DNA of 64,000 nucleotides from Jiangella endophytica (GTDB lineage: Bacteria > Actinomycetota > Actinomycetes > Jiangellales > Jiangellaceae). The stretch is taken from NCBI RefSeq assembly GCF_003427025.1, contig NZ_QVAI01000005.1:186001-250000 (forward strand). Reading direction: 5' to 3'. The notes beneath the pieces were generated by a model that did not search any database, was not told the origin of the DNA, and saw nothing but the letters and a program-made list of their open reading frames with translations. A program made the translations under genes and the position numbers. Positions 8,629-17,337 of the stretch are shown here, in pieces (within the stretch, counting starts at the first letter, position 1; each line of letters begins with the position of its first letter).

Positions 8629-9672
8629 ATGGCCGGGACCGACACCCCTGACGTCGGCGGGTCTCGCCCCGGTGCGCCGGTGCGGCCGCCGCGGAGGCTC
8701 TTGCCGCCCGACCCGGCGACCGCACCGGACGACGACGGCTGGCCCACGCTGGGCCCGTTCCGCGATCCGGCCCTGCGGCACCGGCGGCTCGAACGCGTGC
8801 TCTGGGGGCTGGTGGCTGCGGTCGCGGTGGCGGGGGTGGCCATCATCGCCGCGATCCTCACCTCCGGCTCGCCGCCCGAGGCGATCCTCCCGCCTGACGC
8901 CGCGGCCACCGACGTGTCACTCGCTCAGCCGACCGACCCGCCCCCGGAAGACGTCGCCGCTGCGCCCGACGACCGGGACGGCCCCTCCGACGACCGGCAC
9001 GGGCACGCGCAGTCCCCGACCTACGACCGACCCGGCGGCGACGCCGTCGGAGGCCGCATGGCCGACGGCTCCAGCCGGACGAGTGGCTCGCTCGGCGACG
9101 ATGCTGCGACCGACGCGATCGATGCACCCGACGCCGCGCACGGCGTGCCCGGCTCCGGTGGCCTCGCAGGCAGCGCGCCCCACGGTGAGCCCAGCGTCGG
9201 TGGCGCCGACGGCAGCGGACCGGATGGACTGTCCGGACCCGGCGGCGACGGTAGCGGAGCGGACGATGCGCCCGGTAGCGGAGGCGTCGATGGCGGCGGT
9301 GCCGCTGGCGACGGCGCACCACCGTCGTCCGCCGAGCTCGATGGCGCACCGGCGGGTTGGTCCGAGGTGGCGCGTGGATTCGGCCTCGCGTTCACCCGCA
9401 CCGGCGTCGGCCGCGACGCCTGGTTCGCGACGATGTCGTCGTGGCTCACGCCTGAGCAGGCCGCCCGGTATCGCGACGTGCCGATCGAGGCGATCCCCAC
9501 AGGCGAGCTCACGCAGATCGACGTGGCCGATCCCGGTTCAGCGGCACACGCCCAAGGCACGTTGACCTACGACACCGGCATGGTGCTTGACGTCGGCCTC
9601 AGCTATCGCCCAGTGGCCGGTAGTTGGCTCGTCGCCCGGGTCGAACTCGCGAACGGCACCGGACCCGGGTGA
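8629..9672 (+). CDS. Single-pass membrane protein with long acidic linker and C-terminal extracytoplasmic domain
   Basis: 347 residues from ATG 8629, chosen because AGAGGTGA lies 7 bases upstream; a GTG at 8620 is also in frame. About 60 cytoplasmic residues rich in Pro/Arg lead into one membrane segment (VLWGLVAAVAVAGVAIIAAIL). Roughly 160 residues of Gly/Asp/Ser/Ala-rich linker follow. The last 100 residues (SEVARGFGLAFTRTGVGRDAWFATMSSWLTPEQAARYRDV...) look like a small folded domain resembling those that sample peptidoglycan or conjugation-type VirB8 folds. No family is recognised with confidence. It stands alone, with 110 bp upstream and 320 bp downstream without genes. Confidence 0.75.
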   Translation: MAGTDTPDVGGSRPGAPVRPPRRLLPPDPATAPDDDGWPTLGPFRDPALRHRRLERVLWGLVAAVAVAGVAIIAAILTSGSPPEAILPPDAAATDVSLAQPTDPPPEDVAAAPDDRDGPSDDRHGHAQSPTYDRPGGDAVGGRMADGSSRTSGSLGDDAATDAIDAPDAAHGVPGSGGLAGSAPHGEPSVGGADGSGPDGLSGPGGDGSGADDAPGSGGVDGGGAAGDGAPPSSAELDGAPAGWSEVARGFGLAFTRTGVGRDAWFATMSSWLTPEQAARYRDVPIEAIPTGELTQIDVADPGSAAHAQGTLTYDTGMVLDVGLSYRPVAGSWLVARVELANGTGPG

Positions 9673-9996
9673 TCCCCAGTCGATGGCGCATTCAGCCGTG
9701 GGCAGCCCGGGCGGCCCGCTCGATGCCGGACCAACGGGCCGTAGCGTCGGATCCGTCCGGCGGTCGCGAGACCAACCGCCACCCGGGCGGGCTGACCCAG
9801 GGCGGTAACCGGCAACCCGCATCCGGCGGCCCACGGTCGGCCTCCGACGGGTCGCGCGTTCAGCCACCGGTACCCCGGGCGCCCAGCAGGCCGAGTCCAG
9901 CGTTCGGTAGGCAGCGTCCGAACCTCGGCGCCCGGCCCGCCGACACCATTCATCGATCGCGCCGGGCGGACACGTGTGGTCCGAGAAGGCTGTCGC
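9673..9996. other. Intergenic region without supported gene
   Basis: The 324 bases between the linker protein and the stop of the convergent DUF2786 gene are GC-rich and Arg/Pro/Ser-coding in every open frame, with no ribosome site or recognisable domain. No clear terminator hairpin was found. Confidence 0.5.
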
Positions 9997-11340
9997 TCAG
10001 GGCCGGCGCGAGCGGCGGACCGCACGCCGTTCCGTGGTGAGCACGGCGCGGTCGGCTGCGCTGCGGCCGGCTCCCCAGCCCGCCGCGTTGCCGGCCGAGA
10101 ACGAGCGGCGGGCGGTGGCGGTGGAGAACAGCGAGTCGAAGAGTGTGTCGACAGCGAGTGACCGGTCGGCGAAGACGGGGACGAGGTCGGTGCCGGCAGC
10201 CGCGGCGGTCTGGTCAGCGGCGTCGCGCAGACGTTCACCGATGCGGGTGGCGTACGACAGCAGGAACGAGTGCCGGAACGACCGCGTACGAGACGTGCCG
10301 AGGCGGGAGTACTGGGAACCGGTCGCCAGCATTGCCCGCGCGGCCTGCACCAGCAGCGACGTCGCCAGCACGTCGACGACATCGAGGTCGAGGTCGGTGC
10401 CGAGAACGGTGACGAAGCCGAGCTTCTCGCTGGAGACCGTGCGGCAGTGGTTGGCCGACCCGACCTCCGCGACCAGCAGCGTCTTCGGCCCGAGATAGGG
10501 GGCGTCCAGCCAGATCCGCCGCGCCGACGCGACGGTGGTGCGCCGTTCGGGTGAGACGGCGTCGGCGAGGGCCTGTTCGATGGAGTAGCGGCTCATCAGC
10601 TCTTGCGCCTTCGCCGACAATGCCTCGGCCTCCTCCGGAAAAGGAGTCGACTCGGCCTTGGCCAACAACGCACGGACCCGGCCGAGCACCTTCTCCGGCG
10701 ACGGGCGCGGACGGCCGGACGCGGCGGCGCCGGCGGACGATCCACGAGCGTCGCCTCCGTCGGTGGGTGTGCCTCCTGCGGAGTCACCACTGCCAGCTTG
10801 GCCACCGCCGGCGGTCGCCTGCCCGGGAGGCGGGAGGATGACCTGCAGTGCCGGCAACCGAAGTGCCAACCCCACCAGCTGGACCACCGCCTCGAGCAGG
10901 GCCGAGCGCTCGGCGCCGTGGTGGTCGGCCCATTGGGCGGGATAAGGGACGGCGGAGTCCCACCAGTTCTCGGCCCCGACCTCGCCGAGTTGCGCCAGCC
11001 AGCGCGGATGCGTCGTCGCGGAGGGGTAGGTGGCCGCGGTGTCGGCCATGGCGTCGACCACGAGGTGAACCGCGAGCGCGGACGCCTGCCTGCGCGTGAC
11101 TTCGTAGAGGTCGATGGGGAGCCAGCCGGAGGTCCAGAGCCGGTCGACCTGAGCACGCAGGACCTGGACGACGGCCGCATCGACGACGCGCTGGGCAGGG
11201 ACTGCGGCCGATACCGCTCGCAGGCCGGCTGTCACGGCGTCCGGTCCGCGGCGCAGGCCGTCGGCGGCGACGGTGAGGAGCCAGTCGACCACGACGTCGG
11301 CGGTCACTGGGCGCTGCTGATCGCCGACGTGGGGGAACAC
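9997..11340 (-). CDS. DUF2786 domain protein
   Basis: 447 residues. An N-terminal helical part (DVVVDWLLTVAADGLRRGPDAV...) contains a long run about the organisation of small helices. A Gly/Ala/Ser-rich hinge (near residues 175-210) leads into KVLGRVRALLAKAESTPFPEEAEALSAKAQELMSRYSIEQAL, the typical DUF2786 segment. A C-terminal domain with FRHSFLLSYATRIGERL follows, as in related uncharacterised actinobacterial proteins. Function is not known; some DUF2786 proteins are linked to phage or metal-dependent functions but nothing here tests that. It is monocistronic. Confidence 0.75.
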   Translation of the reverse strand: MFPHVGDQQRPVTADVVVDWLLTVAADGLRRGPDAVTAGLRAVSAAVPAQRVVDAAVVQVLRAQVDRLWTSGWLPIDLYEVTRRQASALAVHLVVDAMADTAATYPSATTHPRWLAQLGEVGAENWWDSAVPYPAQWADHHGAERSALLEAVVQLVGLALRLPALQVILPPPGQATAGGGQAGSGDSAGGTPTDGGDARGSSAGAAASGRPRPSPEKVLGRVRALLAKAESTPFPEEAEALSAKAQELMSRYSIEQALADAVSPERRTTVASARRIWLDAPYLGPKTLLVAEVGSANHCRTVSSEKLGFVTVLGTDLDLDVVDVLATSLLVQAARAMLATGSQYSRLGTSRTRSFRHSFLLSYATRIGERLRDAADQTAAAAGTDLVPVFADRSLAVDTLFDSLFSTATARRSFSAGNAAGWGAGRSAADRAVLTTERRAVRRSRRP

Positions 11341-11545
11341 CGACCACCTCTCGTCAATCCGAAAAGATCACCCGAACCGAGCATTCCCGCCCATCATCGC
11401 CCCCAGGTCCGACACAGTTATTCTGCAAGCCCGGCCGCAGCCACGGGTGCCCACGAGATGGACGACGCTACCGAGGTCGTCTCGTGGTGTCATACCTTGC
11501 GTCAGGTCGCCTTGTTCACCGACGACCGAACGGGAGATGCGAGTA

Positions 11546-12361
11546 ATGACCAGTGGCCGAGTCCCGGTCCGCGACGGCGAGCTGTTCTTCGACGAGCGAG
11601 GCGCTGGACATCCCCTGGTCCTGCTGCACAGCGGCTCCCTCGACCACCGGATGTGGGACGGCCAGGTGGGGCCGTTCGTCCGCGCCGGCTACCGAGTCAT
11701 CCGCTACGACGCCCGCGGGCACGGTCAGTCGTCCACGCCGAAGTCGGACTTCGCGGCGTACGAGGACCTGCGCGAGCTGCTCGCCGGGCTGGACGTGTCG
11801 CGTGCCTCGCTCGTCGGGCTGTCGTACGGGGCGCGGACGGCGATCGACTTCGCTGTGGCGTACCCCGACGTGGTCGAGATGATGGTGCTGGCCAGTCCCG
11901 GTGTGAGCGGCATGCAGTTCACCGACCCGGCGATTCTCGCGCTCATGCAGCAACAGGCCGAGGCCGCTCAGGTCCGCGACGTCGACGGGTACGTGGAGTT
12001 CTTCCTGCGCGCCTGGGTCGACGGGCCGCAGCGGGAGCCCGGCACGGTCGACGCGGAGATGCGGGAGCGCTGTCGGCAGATGGCACGCGACGTCATCGAC
12101 GCGCACGCATCGGGGACGGGGGCGTTGCGTGAGCTGGGCGCGCTCGAACGCCTCGGCGAGCTGACGACGCCGCTGCTGGTACTGGTCGGCGATCTCGACT
12201 CGTCGGACATCCACACGGTCGCCGGGCGCATCGAGGCCGAGGCGCAGTTCGCGGCCAGCGCCGTCGTCCCGGGGACGGGTCACACGCTGGCGATGGAGCA
12301 GCCTGCCGCATTCAACGCCGCCGTCCTCACCTTCCTCGAACGGGCCCGGCTGACCCGCTGA
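11546..12361 (+). CDS. Alpha/beta-fold hydrolase
   Basis: 271 residues from ATG 11546, with GGGAG eight bases upstream; ATG 11537 is an in-frame alternative. It has the oxyanion-loop motif LLHSGSLDHRMWDG, the nucleophile elbow GLSYGA (Gly-Leu-Ser-Tyr-Gly), the acid residue in VLVGDLDSSD and the catalytic His in GTGHTLAMEQP. This is a complete Ser-Asp-His triad in the usual order, as in 3-oxoadipate enol-lactonase-like hydrolases. The true substrate cannot be told from sequence. It ends just before the tandem-repeat region. Confidence 0.88.
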   Translation: MTSGRVPVRDGELFFDERGAGHPLVLLHSGSLDHRMWDGQVGPFVRAGYRVIRYDARGHGQSSTPKSDFAAYEDLRELLAGLDVSRASLVGLSYGARTAIDFAVAYPDVVEMMVLASPGVSGMQFTDPAILALMQQQAEAAQVRDVDGYVEFFLRAWVDGPQREPGTVDAEMRERCRQMARDVIDAHASGTGALRELGALERLGELTTPLLVLVGDLDSSDIHTVAGRIEAEAQFAASAVVPGTGHTLAMEQPAAFNAAVLTFLERARLTR

Positions 12362-12414
12362 GCCGGGGAAGACGAGGCGAGCTCGGCCCACCCGCCCGCC
12401 GCCAGCCCAGTCGA

Positions 12415-12581
12415 CCCCCCCCCCCCCACCCCGCCAGCCCGCCAGCCCGCCAGCCCGCCACCCCGCCAGCCCGCCAGCCCGCCAGCCCGCCAGCCCGCCA
12501 GCCCGCCAGCCCGCCAGCCCGCCAGCCCGCCAGCCCGCCAGCCCGCCAGCCCGCCAGCCCGCCAGCCCGCCAGCCCGCCAG
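12415..12581. repeat. C13 homopolymer followed by about 19 copies of an octamer tandem repeat
   Basis: A run of 13 C (12415-12427) is followed by the unit CCGCCAGC repeated without interruption from 12431 to 12581, with one variant unit near 12455-12462. Because 8 is not a multiple of 3, all frames stay open across it. On the minus strand it reads Gly-Leu-Ala-Gly-Trp-Arg-Ala-Gly cycles. It lies 70 bp after the hydrolase stop and shows no coding evidence. Such arrays change length by slippage. Confidence 0.95.
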
Positions 12582-12607
12582 TGCGCTCACGCACGCGGCT
12601 GAGCGGG

Positions 12608-12669
12608 CTTCCATGATCATCAAGGATTCGTGGCCTCCACGCACCACGGATCCATGATGATCATGGAAG
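12608..12669. repeat. Long inverted repeat (26-bp arms)
   Basis: The arm 12608-12633 (beginning CTTCCATGATCATCA) pairs with 12644-12669 with only two mismatches across a 10-bp loop. The inner part contains its own TGATCA palindromes. It could be a bidirectional terminator after the hydrolase or a small palindromic element. There is no T-tract. Confidence 0.85.
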
Positions 12670-13105
12670 CGGCGCGGCACAGTCGTCGACGTCGGCGAAG
12701 CCGGCCAGCGCGTCGAAAGCGTTCGCCCCGCCGCCGAGCCGGACGAACCTGTCCCGCAGCTCCTCGCCGGGTCGCTGGGTCGCTGTGGCGCCGGTGCGGG
12801 TTGTCGACGACGACCTCAACCACCTACACCGGGTCGTCGCCCAGCTGCGCCCGGCGCGAACCGTGGCGTCGAGCCGCCGGTTGCTCAGCGCCAAGACCGC
12901 CCAGTGCGAAGCACCCAGCTCACCATCGCTGCCCGCCCCGCCCCGCCCCGCCCCGACCCCGCCGCCGCGCCTGCCCCACCGCCCGCCGCCCGCCCGCGGC
13001 CGGCCCTCCTCCTCCGCGGGCCGCCGTCCGCGAAGCGTCCGCCTCATCCTTCGCCGGGCGCCGGAGGATGACGCGCGCCCGGCTCCGACCAGACGCCACC
13101 AACGG
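12670..13105. other. GC-rich non-coding stretch upstream of the second Tad locus
   Basis: Open frames on both strands here are Arg/Pro/Ala-rich shadows with no ribosome site or motif. A GC-box array (CCCGCCCCG repeats near 12930-12960) is present. No gene is supported. Confidence 0.5.
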
Positions 13106-13151
13106 TTGTCCACAGGCCGAACGGATTCGCGGAGTTGTCCACATTCGGCGA
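13106..13151 (+). promoter_or_regulatory. Paired TTGTCCACA element upstream of the ssd-tad operon
   Basis: TTGTCCACA occurs at 13106-13114 and again at 13135-13143, as direct repeats starting 29 bp apart with GATTCGCGG between them. The same arrangement, with matching bases between the boxes, occurs before the flp-like gene at 17939-17976. TTGTCCACA equals a high-GC DnaA box, but the conserved spacing suggests a promoter module for the Tad genes. Confidence 0.6.
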
Positions 13152-13223
13152 ATCGGCCCGCCAGCGAACGACGCTCAGCGGCAAGGGTGGAAGGGAGTTC
13201 CGCACCCATCCCCGGAGGTCCAC

Positions 13224-14348
13224 GTGTCCCGCACCGCCACCCGCCCCCTCCGTCGACCGGCCAGCCCGATCGACGTCGTGCCGCCACCGAGGCCGCTGGT
13301 CGTCACCCACAACGATGCGCTCCTCGACGACCTCCTCCGGCTCGCCGCCGCGGCATCCGTCGAGCTCGAACTCGCCGGGCGGCCCGAATCGGCGCGTTCT
13401 CGCTGGTCGCAGGTCCCACTGGTGGTCGTCGGCGACGACGAGGCCGACACGCTGACGGCGATGTCGCTGCCACGCCGCCCCGGCGTCCTGCTGATCGGCG
13501 ACCACGACGACGCGGACGTCTGGCGGCGCGGCGTCGCGCTCGGTGCGGAGCAGGTGTTGTTCCTCCCCGATGACGAACCGTGGCTGGCGGGCCGGTTCGC
13601 CGACACCGCGGAAGGCGGCGACGGCGAAGCGCTGGTGGTCGGCGTCATGGGCGGCCGTGGCGGGGCGGGCGCGTCGGTGCTGGCCACCGGCCTCGCCGTG
13701 ACGGCGAGCCGGCAGGGGATGGCGGTCATCCTGGCCGACCTCGATCCGCTCGGCGGCGGCCTCGACCTCGTCCTCGGAGCCGAGAACATCACCGGCCTGC
13801 GCTGGCCCGACCTCGCCGACAGCAAGGGCCGGCTCGGCGCCCGGGCGCTGCGGTCGGAGCTGCCCGGACGGCACGGACTCGCCGTCCTGTCCTGGGACCG
13901 CGGCGACCTGCTCACGCTCGCGCCCGACGCCGCCGACGTCGTCCTCGCAGCGGCAAGACGGGCGTGCGACCTGGTCGTACTCGATCTGCCGCGCTGGCCC
14001 GATCCGGCCGCCGAGTACGCCATCGGGCTATGCGCCTCCGTGCTGCTGGTCGTCCCCGCCGAGGTACGGGCGGTCGCCGCCGCCACCCGCGTCGCCGCCG
14101 GCCTCACCACCTTGGCGGCCGACGTGCGCGTGGTCACGCGCGGGCCGTCGTCATCCGGACTCGGCGGGCCGGACGTCGCGATGGCGCTCGGCCTGCCGTT
14201 CGCCATGCACCTCCCGGCGGAGCCCCGGCTCGGCGTTCAGCTCGATCGCGGCGAACCACCCGGCCTCGACGACAAGGGTCCGCTGGTCCAGGGGTGCGGA
14301 CGGCTGATCGAGACGCTCCTGCGAGATCATCGGCCGGTAGGCGCATGA
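13224..14348 (+). CDS. ssd: Septum site-determining protein / CpaE-like ATPase, second Tad locus
   Basis: 374 residues from GTG 13224, chosen for the GGAGG at 13214-13218. The first 130 residues form a receiver-like alpha/beta domain (LVVTHNDALLDDLLRLAAAA...VLLIGDHDDADVW). After that comes the MinD-like ATPase core: GVMGGRGGAGAS (140-151) as deviant Walker A and VILADLDPLGGGLDLVLG as switch I. It matches the actinobacterial CpaE homologue known as Ssd in Mycobacterium, which affects division-site placement and sits upstream of tadA. Overlap with the next gene (ATGA) shows coupling. The symbol follows the mycobacterial name. Confidence 0.85.
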   Translation: MSRTATRPLRRPASPIDVVPPPRPLVVTHNDALLDDLLRLAAAASVELELAGRPESARSRWSQVPLVVVGDDEADTLTAMSLPRRPGVLLIGDHDDADVWRRGVALGAEQVLFLPDDEPWLAGRFADTAEGGDGEALVVGVMGGRGGAGASVLATGLAVTASRQGMAVILADLDPLGGGLDLVLGAENITGLRWPDLADSKGRLGARALRSELPGRHGLAVLSWDRGDLLTLAPDAADVVLAAARRACDLVVLDLPRWPDPAAEYAIGLCASVLLVVPAEVRAVAAATRVAAGLTTLAADVRVVTRGPSSSGLGGPDVAMALGLPFAMHLPAEPRLGVQLDRGEPPGLDDKGPLVQGCGRLIETLLRDHRPVGA

Positions 14349-15526
14349 GGTTCGACGAGTCGCTGCTCGACCGCATCCGGTCCACCCTCGCCCAGACCGC
14401 CGAGGCACCGACACCGGCCAGGGTCGCGACCCTGCTGCGCTCCGAGGGCGCGGTCCTCGGCGACGCCGCGGTACTCGAGGTCACCGAGGCGCTGCGAGCC
14501 GAGATCACCGGTGCCGGTCCGCTCGATCCGCTGCTGAGGCGCCCCGGCGTGACGGACGTGCTCGTCAACGGGCCCGACGAGGTCTGGATCGACGACGGCG
14601 AGGGCTTACGGCGCGAGCCGGTGCGGTTTCGCGACGAGGCCGCGGTGCGGCGGCTCGCGGTGCGGCTCGCCGCCTCAGCGGGTCGGCGACTCGACGACGC
14701 CGTCCCCTACGCCGACGCCCGCCTGGCCGGTGGGGTTCGGCTCCACGCGGTCGTGCCGCCGATCGCGCCCGACGGGACGGTCATCTCCCTGCGCGTCCCC
14801 TCGGGCCGGGCCCTGAGCCTCACCGACCTGGTTGCCGCGGGGACGGTGCCAGGCGCGCTCGAACCCTGGTTGACGGCGCTCGTCCGGGCCAGGGTCGCGT
14901 TCCTGGTCACCGGCCGTACCGGCTGCGGGAAGACCACGGTGCTCGAGGCCCTGCTCGGCGTCTGTCATCCGGGTGAGCGGATCGTCCTCGTCGAGGACTC
15001 CGGGGAACTGCGACCCGATCATCCGCACGTCGTCCGGCTCGAAGCCCGCACGGCCAACGTCGAGGGTGCGGGCCGCATCGGACTCGACGTCCTGGTCCGT
15101 CAGGCGCTGCGCATGCGACCCGACCGGATCGTCGTCGGCGAGGTCCGCGGCGCCGAGGTCGTCGACCTGCTGGCTGCTCTCAACACCGGTCACGAGGGCG
15201 GCTGCGGCACGCTCCATGCCAACTCGACGGCGGACGTTCCGGCGCGACTGGAGGCTCTCGGGCTGGCTGCCGGTCTGGGCCGGGCGGCTGTTCACGCTCA
15301 GGCACGTGCGGCGCTCGATGCCGTGATCCACCTGGTCCGCGACGACGGCGGCAGGCGGCGGGTCGTGCAGGTCGACGTGGTGATCGGCGACGGCGGAGTC
15401 CGGACAGCCGACGGCGGGCTGGCGACGGCGGCGGCGTTCCGGGTCGACGGCGACGGTGCTGTGTCGCGTGGACCGGGGTTCGACGTACTGGCAGACCTGC
15501 TCGCGCAGCGGGGGTGGGAGCCGTGA
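14345..15526 (+). CDS. TadA/CpaF-type secretion ATPase, second Tad locus
   Basis: 393 residues, shorter than the first-cluster ATPase. Walker A is GRTGCGKTT (190-198), followed by VEDSGELRPDHPHVVRLEAR (Asp box), RIVVGEVRG (261-269) and TLHANS (289-294). It is the actinobacterial 'helicase/secretion neighbourhood' ATPase type that drives Flp/Tad pilus assembly at the membrane. It overlaps ssd and tadB by four bases on each side. All catalytic motifs are intact, so it should be active. Confidence 0.93.
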   Translation: MRFDESLLDRIRSTLAQTAEAPTPARVATLLRSEGAVLGDAAVLEVTEALRAEITGAGPLDPLLRRPGVTDVLVNGPDEVWIDDGEGLRREPVRFRDEAAVRRLAVRLAASAGRRLDDAVPYADARLAGGVRLHAVVPPIAPDGTVISLRVPSGRALSLTDLVAAGTVPGALEPWLTALVRARVAFLVTGRTGCGKTTVLEALLGVCHPGERIVLVEDSGELRPDHPHVVRLEARTANVEGAGRIGLDVLVRQALRMRPDRIVVGEVRGAEVVDLLAALNTGHEGGCGTLHANSTADVPARLEALGLAAGLGRAAVHAQARAALDAVIHLVRDDGGRRRVVQVDVVIGDGGVRTADGGLATAAAFRVDGDGAVSRGPGFDVLADLLAQRGWEP

Positions 15527-16344
15527 CGGCGCTGCTCGCGATCGTGCTGGGCGGGTCGGCAGCGGCGGTGTGGGCCGGGCGGCCGTCGTTGCTGGAGATT
15601 CGGCTCGGCCGGCTCGGCCGGCTCGGCGCTCGTCGTGCAGAGGCGCGGCGTCGGCTGTCTCCGCGCGCCGTTCTCATCGGCGGCGCGGTCGCGGCAGGTG
15701 CGGGTGGTCTTGCGCTGGCAGGCCCGGCCGGGCTGGTGGCCGGCGTGCTCGCCGTCCCGCTCGGACGGTCTTGGCTGCGCCGGCGACGCCAGCGGCTGGC
15801 CCTGCGACGCCGCGAGTCAGACGTCGCCGAGGGATGCGTGGCCCTCGCGGGTGAGCTCGCATCGGGCGTCCCTCCCGCCCAGGCGGTGAATGCGGTCGCT
15901 GCCGAATGGCCTGAGCTGTTCGGTCCCGCCGCCGGACGCGCCGCGCTCGGCGGCGATCCGGCGGCAGCCCTGCGGGCCACGAGCGCGGTGCCGGGGGCCG
16001 GTCCGCTCCGCGCGGTCGCCGCGGCCTGGGAGGTGTCCGAACGCACCGGGGCCGCACTGTCCTCCGCGCTCATCGCGGTGGCCGACTCGGTCAGAGCCGA
16101 GGCGACCGTCCGGCGCGAGGCCGACGCGCAGCTGGCCTCGGTCCGGGCGACGGCACGACTGATGGCCGGCCTGCCGGCGGCGACGTTGCTGCTGTTCTCG
16201 GCGGGCGACGCCGACGCGGTCGGCTTCCTCACCAGCACGCCGTTCGGACTCGCCTGCCTGGTCGCGGCCGTGTTCTTCGTCGGTGCCGGACTGTTCTGGG
16301 TCGATCGGGTGTCGCGGCAGACGAGGTCGTCTTGGGAGCCGTGA
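15523..16344 (+). CDS. TadB-like membrane platform protein, second Tad locus
   Basis: 273 residues from GTG 15523, which overlaps the tadA stop as GTGA. It has an N-terminal helix (LLAIVLGGSAAAVWAG), a hairpin (VLIGGAVAAGAGGLALAGPAGLVAGVLAVPL), a T2SSF core with VALAGELASGVPPAQAVNAVA and two C-terminal helices, the last being LACLVAAVFFVGAGLFWV. It forms the inner-membrane platform with the TadC-like protein at 16481. A 136-bp gap separates the two genes. Confidence 0.85.
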   Translation: MTALLAIVLGGSAAAVWAGRPSLLEIRLGRLGRLGARRAEARRRLSPRAVLIGGAVAAGAGGLALAGPAGLVAGVLAVPLGRSWLRRRRQRLALRRRESDVAEGCVALAGELASGVPPAQAVNAVAAEWPELFGPAAGRAALGGDPAAALRATSAVPGAGPLRAVAAAWEVSERTGAALSSALIAVADSVRAEATVRREADAQLASVRATARLMAGLPAATLLLFSAGDADAVGFLTSTPFGLACLVAAVFFVGAGLFWVDRVSRQTRSSWEP

Positions 16345-16480
16345 CGTTGAGACGGGTGAGGCGGCGACGCCGCGACCGCCGCAGCCCGGCTCACCGACGG
16401 GGGCGCGTGGGTGGCGGCCCTGCGACCACGTCGACCTGCACGTTGACGTCAGCATCGCCGGGTCCCAGGGCGGTGAGCCG

Positions 16481-17299
16481 ATGACGACGCTGCTGGCCAT
16501 GACGTGTGCCGCGCTCGCCGCCGTCGTGGCGTTGGTGCCGCCGCCGGGCGTTGCCCGGCTGCGGTCCGTCGTTCGACACCGCGACCACCGCAGGAATCGT
16601 CCGAGAGCCGGTTCGGCGGTACCGTCCGCGCAACCCGGTGTCGCCGTTGCCGGGTCTAGCCGGAACCGGCCAGGGGCGTCCACACGATCCGACCATGCCG
16701 CGGTCTCCGGCGCGAGCCGAGCCCTGGCCGCGGCGATTGCCGGCCTCGCCGCGTTCTGGCTGCTCGGCGGGGTCGTCGGGCTCATCGCGGGTTCCGGCGT
16801 CGCAGTAGCCGCCTGGCACGGGCTCGGACGGCTCGAGCCGGCGTCTCGCACACGCGACCGCGAACGGGTCGTCGCGATGCTGCCGCTCGCCGCCGACCTC
16901 ATGACGGCGGCGCTCTCGGCCGGTTGTCCGCCCGCCGTCGCCGCCGAGACCGTGGGCGCGGCGATCGGTGGCCCACTCGGGCGCGCCCTCGTCGACGCTG
17001 CCGCGGCCGCGAGCGTCGGCGTCGAACCGGACCGCGCCTGGTCCGGCCTCGCGGCCGAGCCGACGGTGCGACCGCTGGCCAGAGCACTCACTGCGGCGAT
17101 GATCCGCGGAACGTCGCCGTCGCCGGTCCTGGAACGCGTGTCCGCCGACGCGCGCGATGCCGCCCGGTGGGCCGGTGAGGCGAGGGCCAGGTCGCTCGGC
17201 GCTCGGGCCGCCGCGCCGTTGGGGCTCTGCTTCCTACCCGCCTTCGTGCTGGTCGGCGTCGTGCCGATCATCGCGACCTCGGGGCCGCTCCTCCTCTGA
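16481..17299 (+). CDS. TadC-like membrane platform protein, second Tad locus
   Basis: 272 residues from ATG 16481 behind GGCGGTGAG. A leading membrane helix (MTTLLAMTCAALAAVVALVPP) is followed by about 60 Arg/Ser-rich cytoplasmic residues, then AAIAGLAAFWLLGGVVGLIAGSGVAVAAW and a T2SSF-like segment (MLPLAADLMTAALSAGCPPAVAAE). A closing helix, LGLCFLPAFVLVGVVPIIATSGP, is typical of TadC. It is rather short for the family but complete. Confidence 0.82.
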   Translation: MTTLLAMTCAALAAVVALVPPPGVARLRSVVRHRDHRRNRPRAGSAVPSAQPGVAVAGSSRNRPGASTRSDHAAVSGASRALAAAIAGLAAFWLLGGVVGLIAGSGVAVAAWHGLGRLEPASRTRDRERVVAMLPLAADLMTAALSAGCPPAVAAETVGAAIGGPLGRALVDAAAAASVGVEPDRAWSGLAAEPTVRPLARALTAAMIRGTSPSPVLERVSADARDAARWAGEARARSLGARAAAPLGLCFLPAFVLVGVVPIIATSGPLLL

Positions 17300-17337
17300 C
17301 GCCGCGCCGGTAGCCTCGACCTGGGCGGTGATGCGTC

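Noticed and set aside
12280-12680. Minus-strand frames rich in GLAGWRAG repeats
   Set aside because: They are translations of the octamer tandem repeat; no start context or conserved flanks.
13106-13143. A replication origin suggested by two DnaA-box-like sequences
   Set aside because: Only two boxes, no dnaA/dnaN neighbours and no AT-rich unwinding region; a promoter element is more likely.
12661-13287. Minus-strand frame of 208 codons upstream of ssd
   Set aside because: Low complexity and no recognisable motif; overlaps the ssd leader with its promoter elements.
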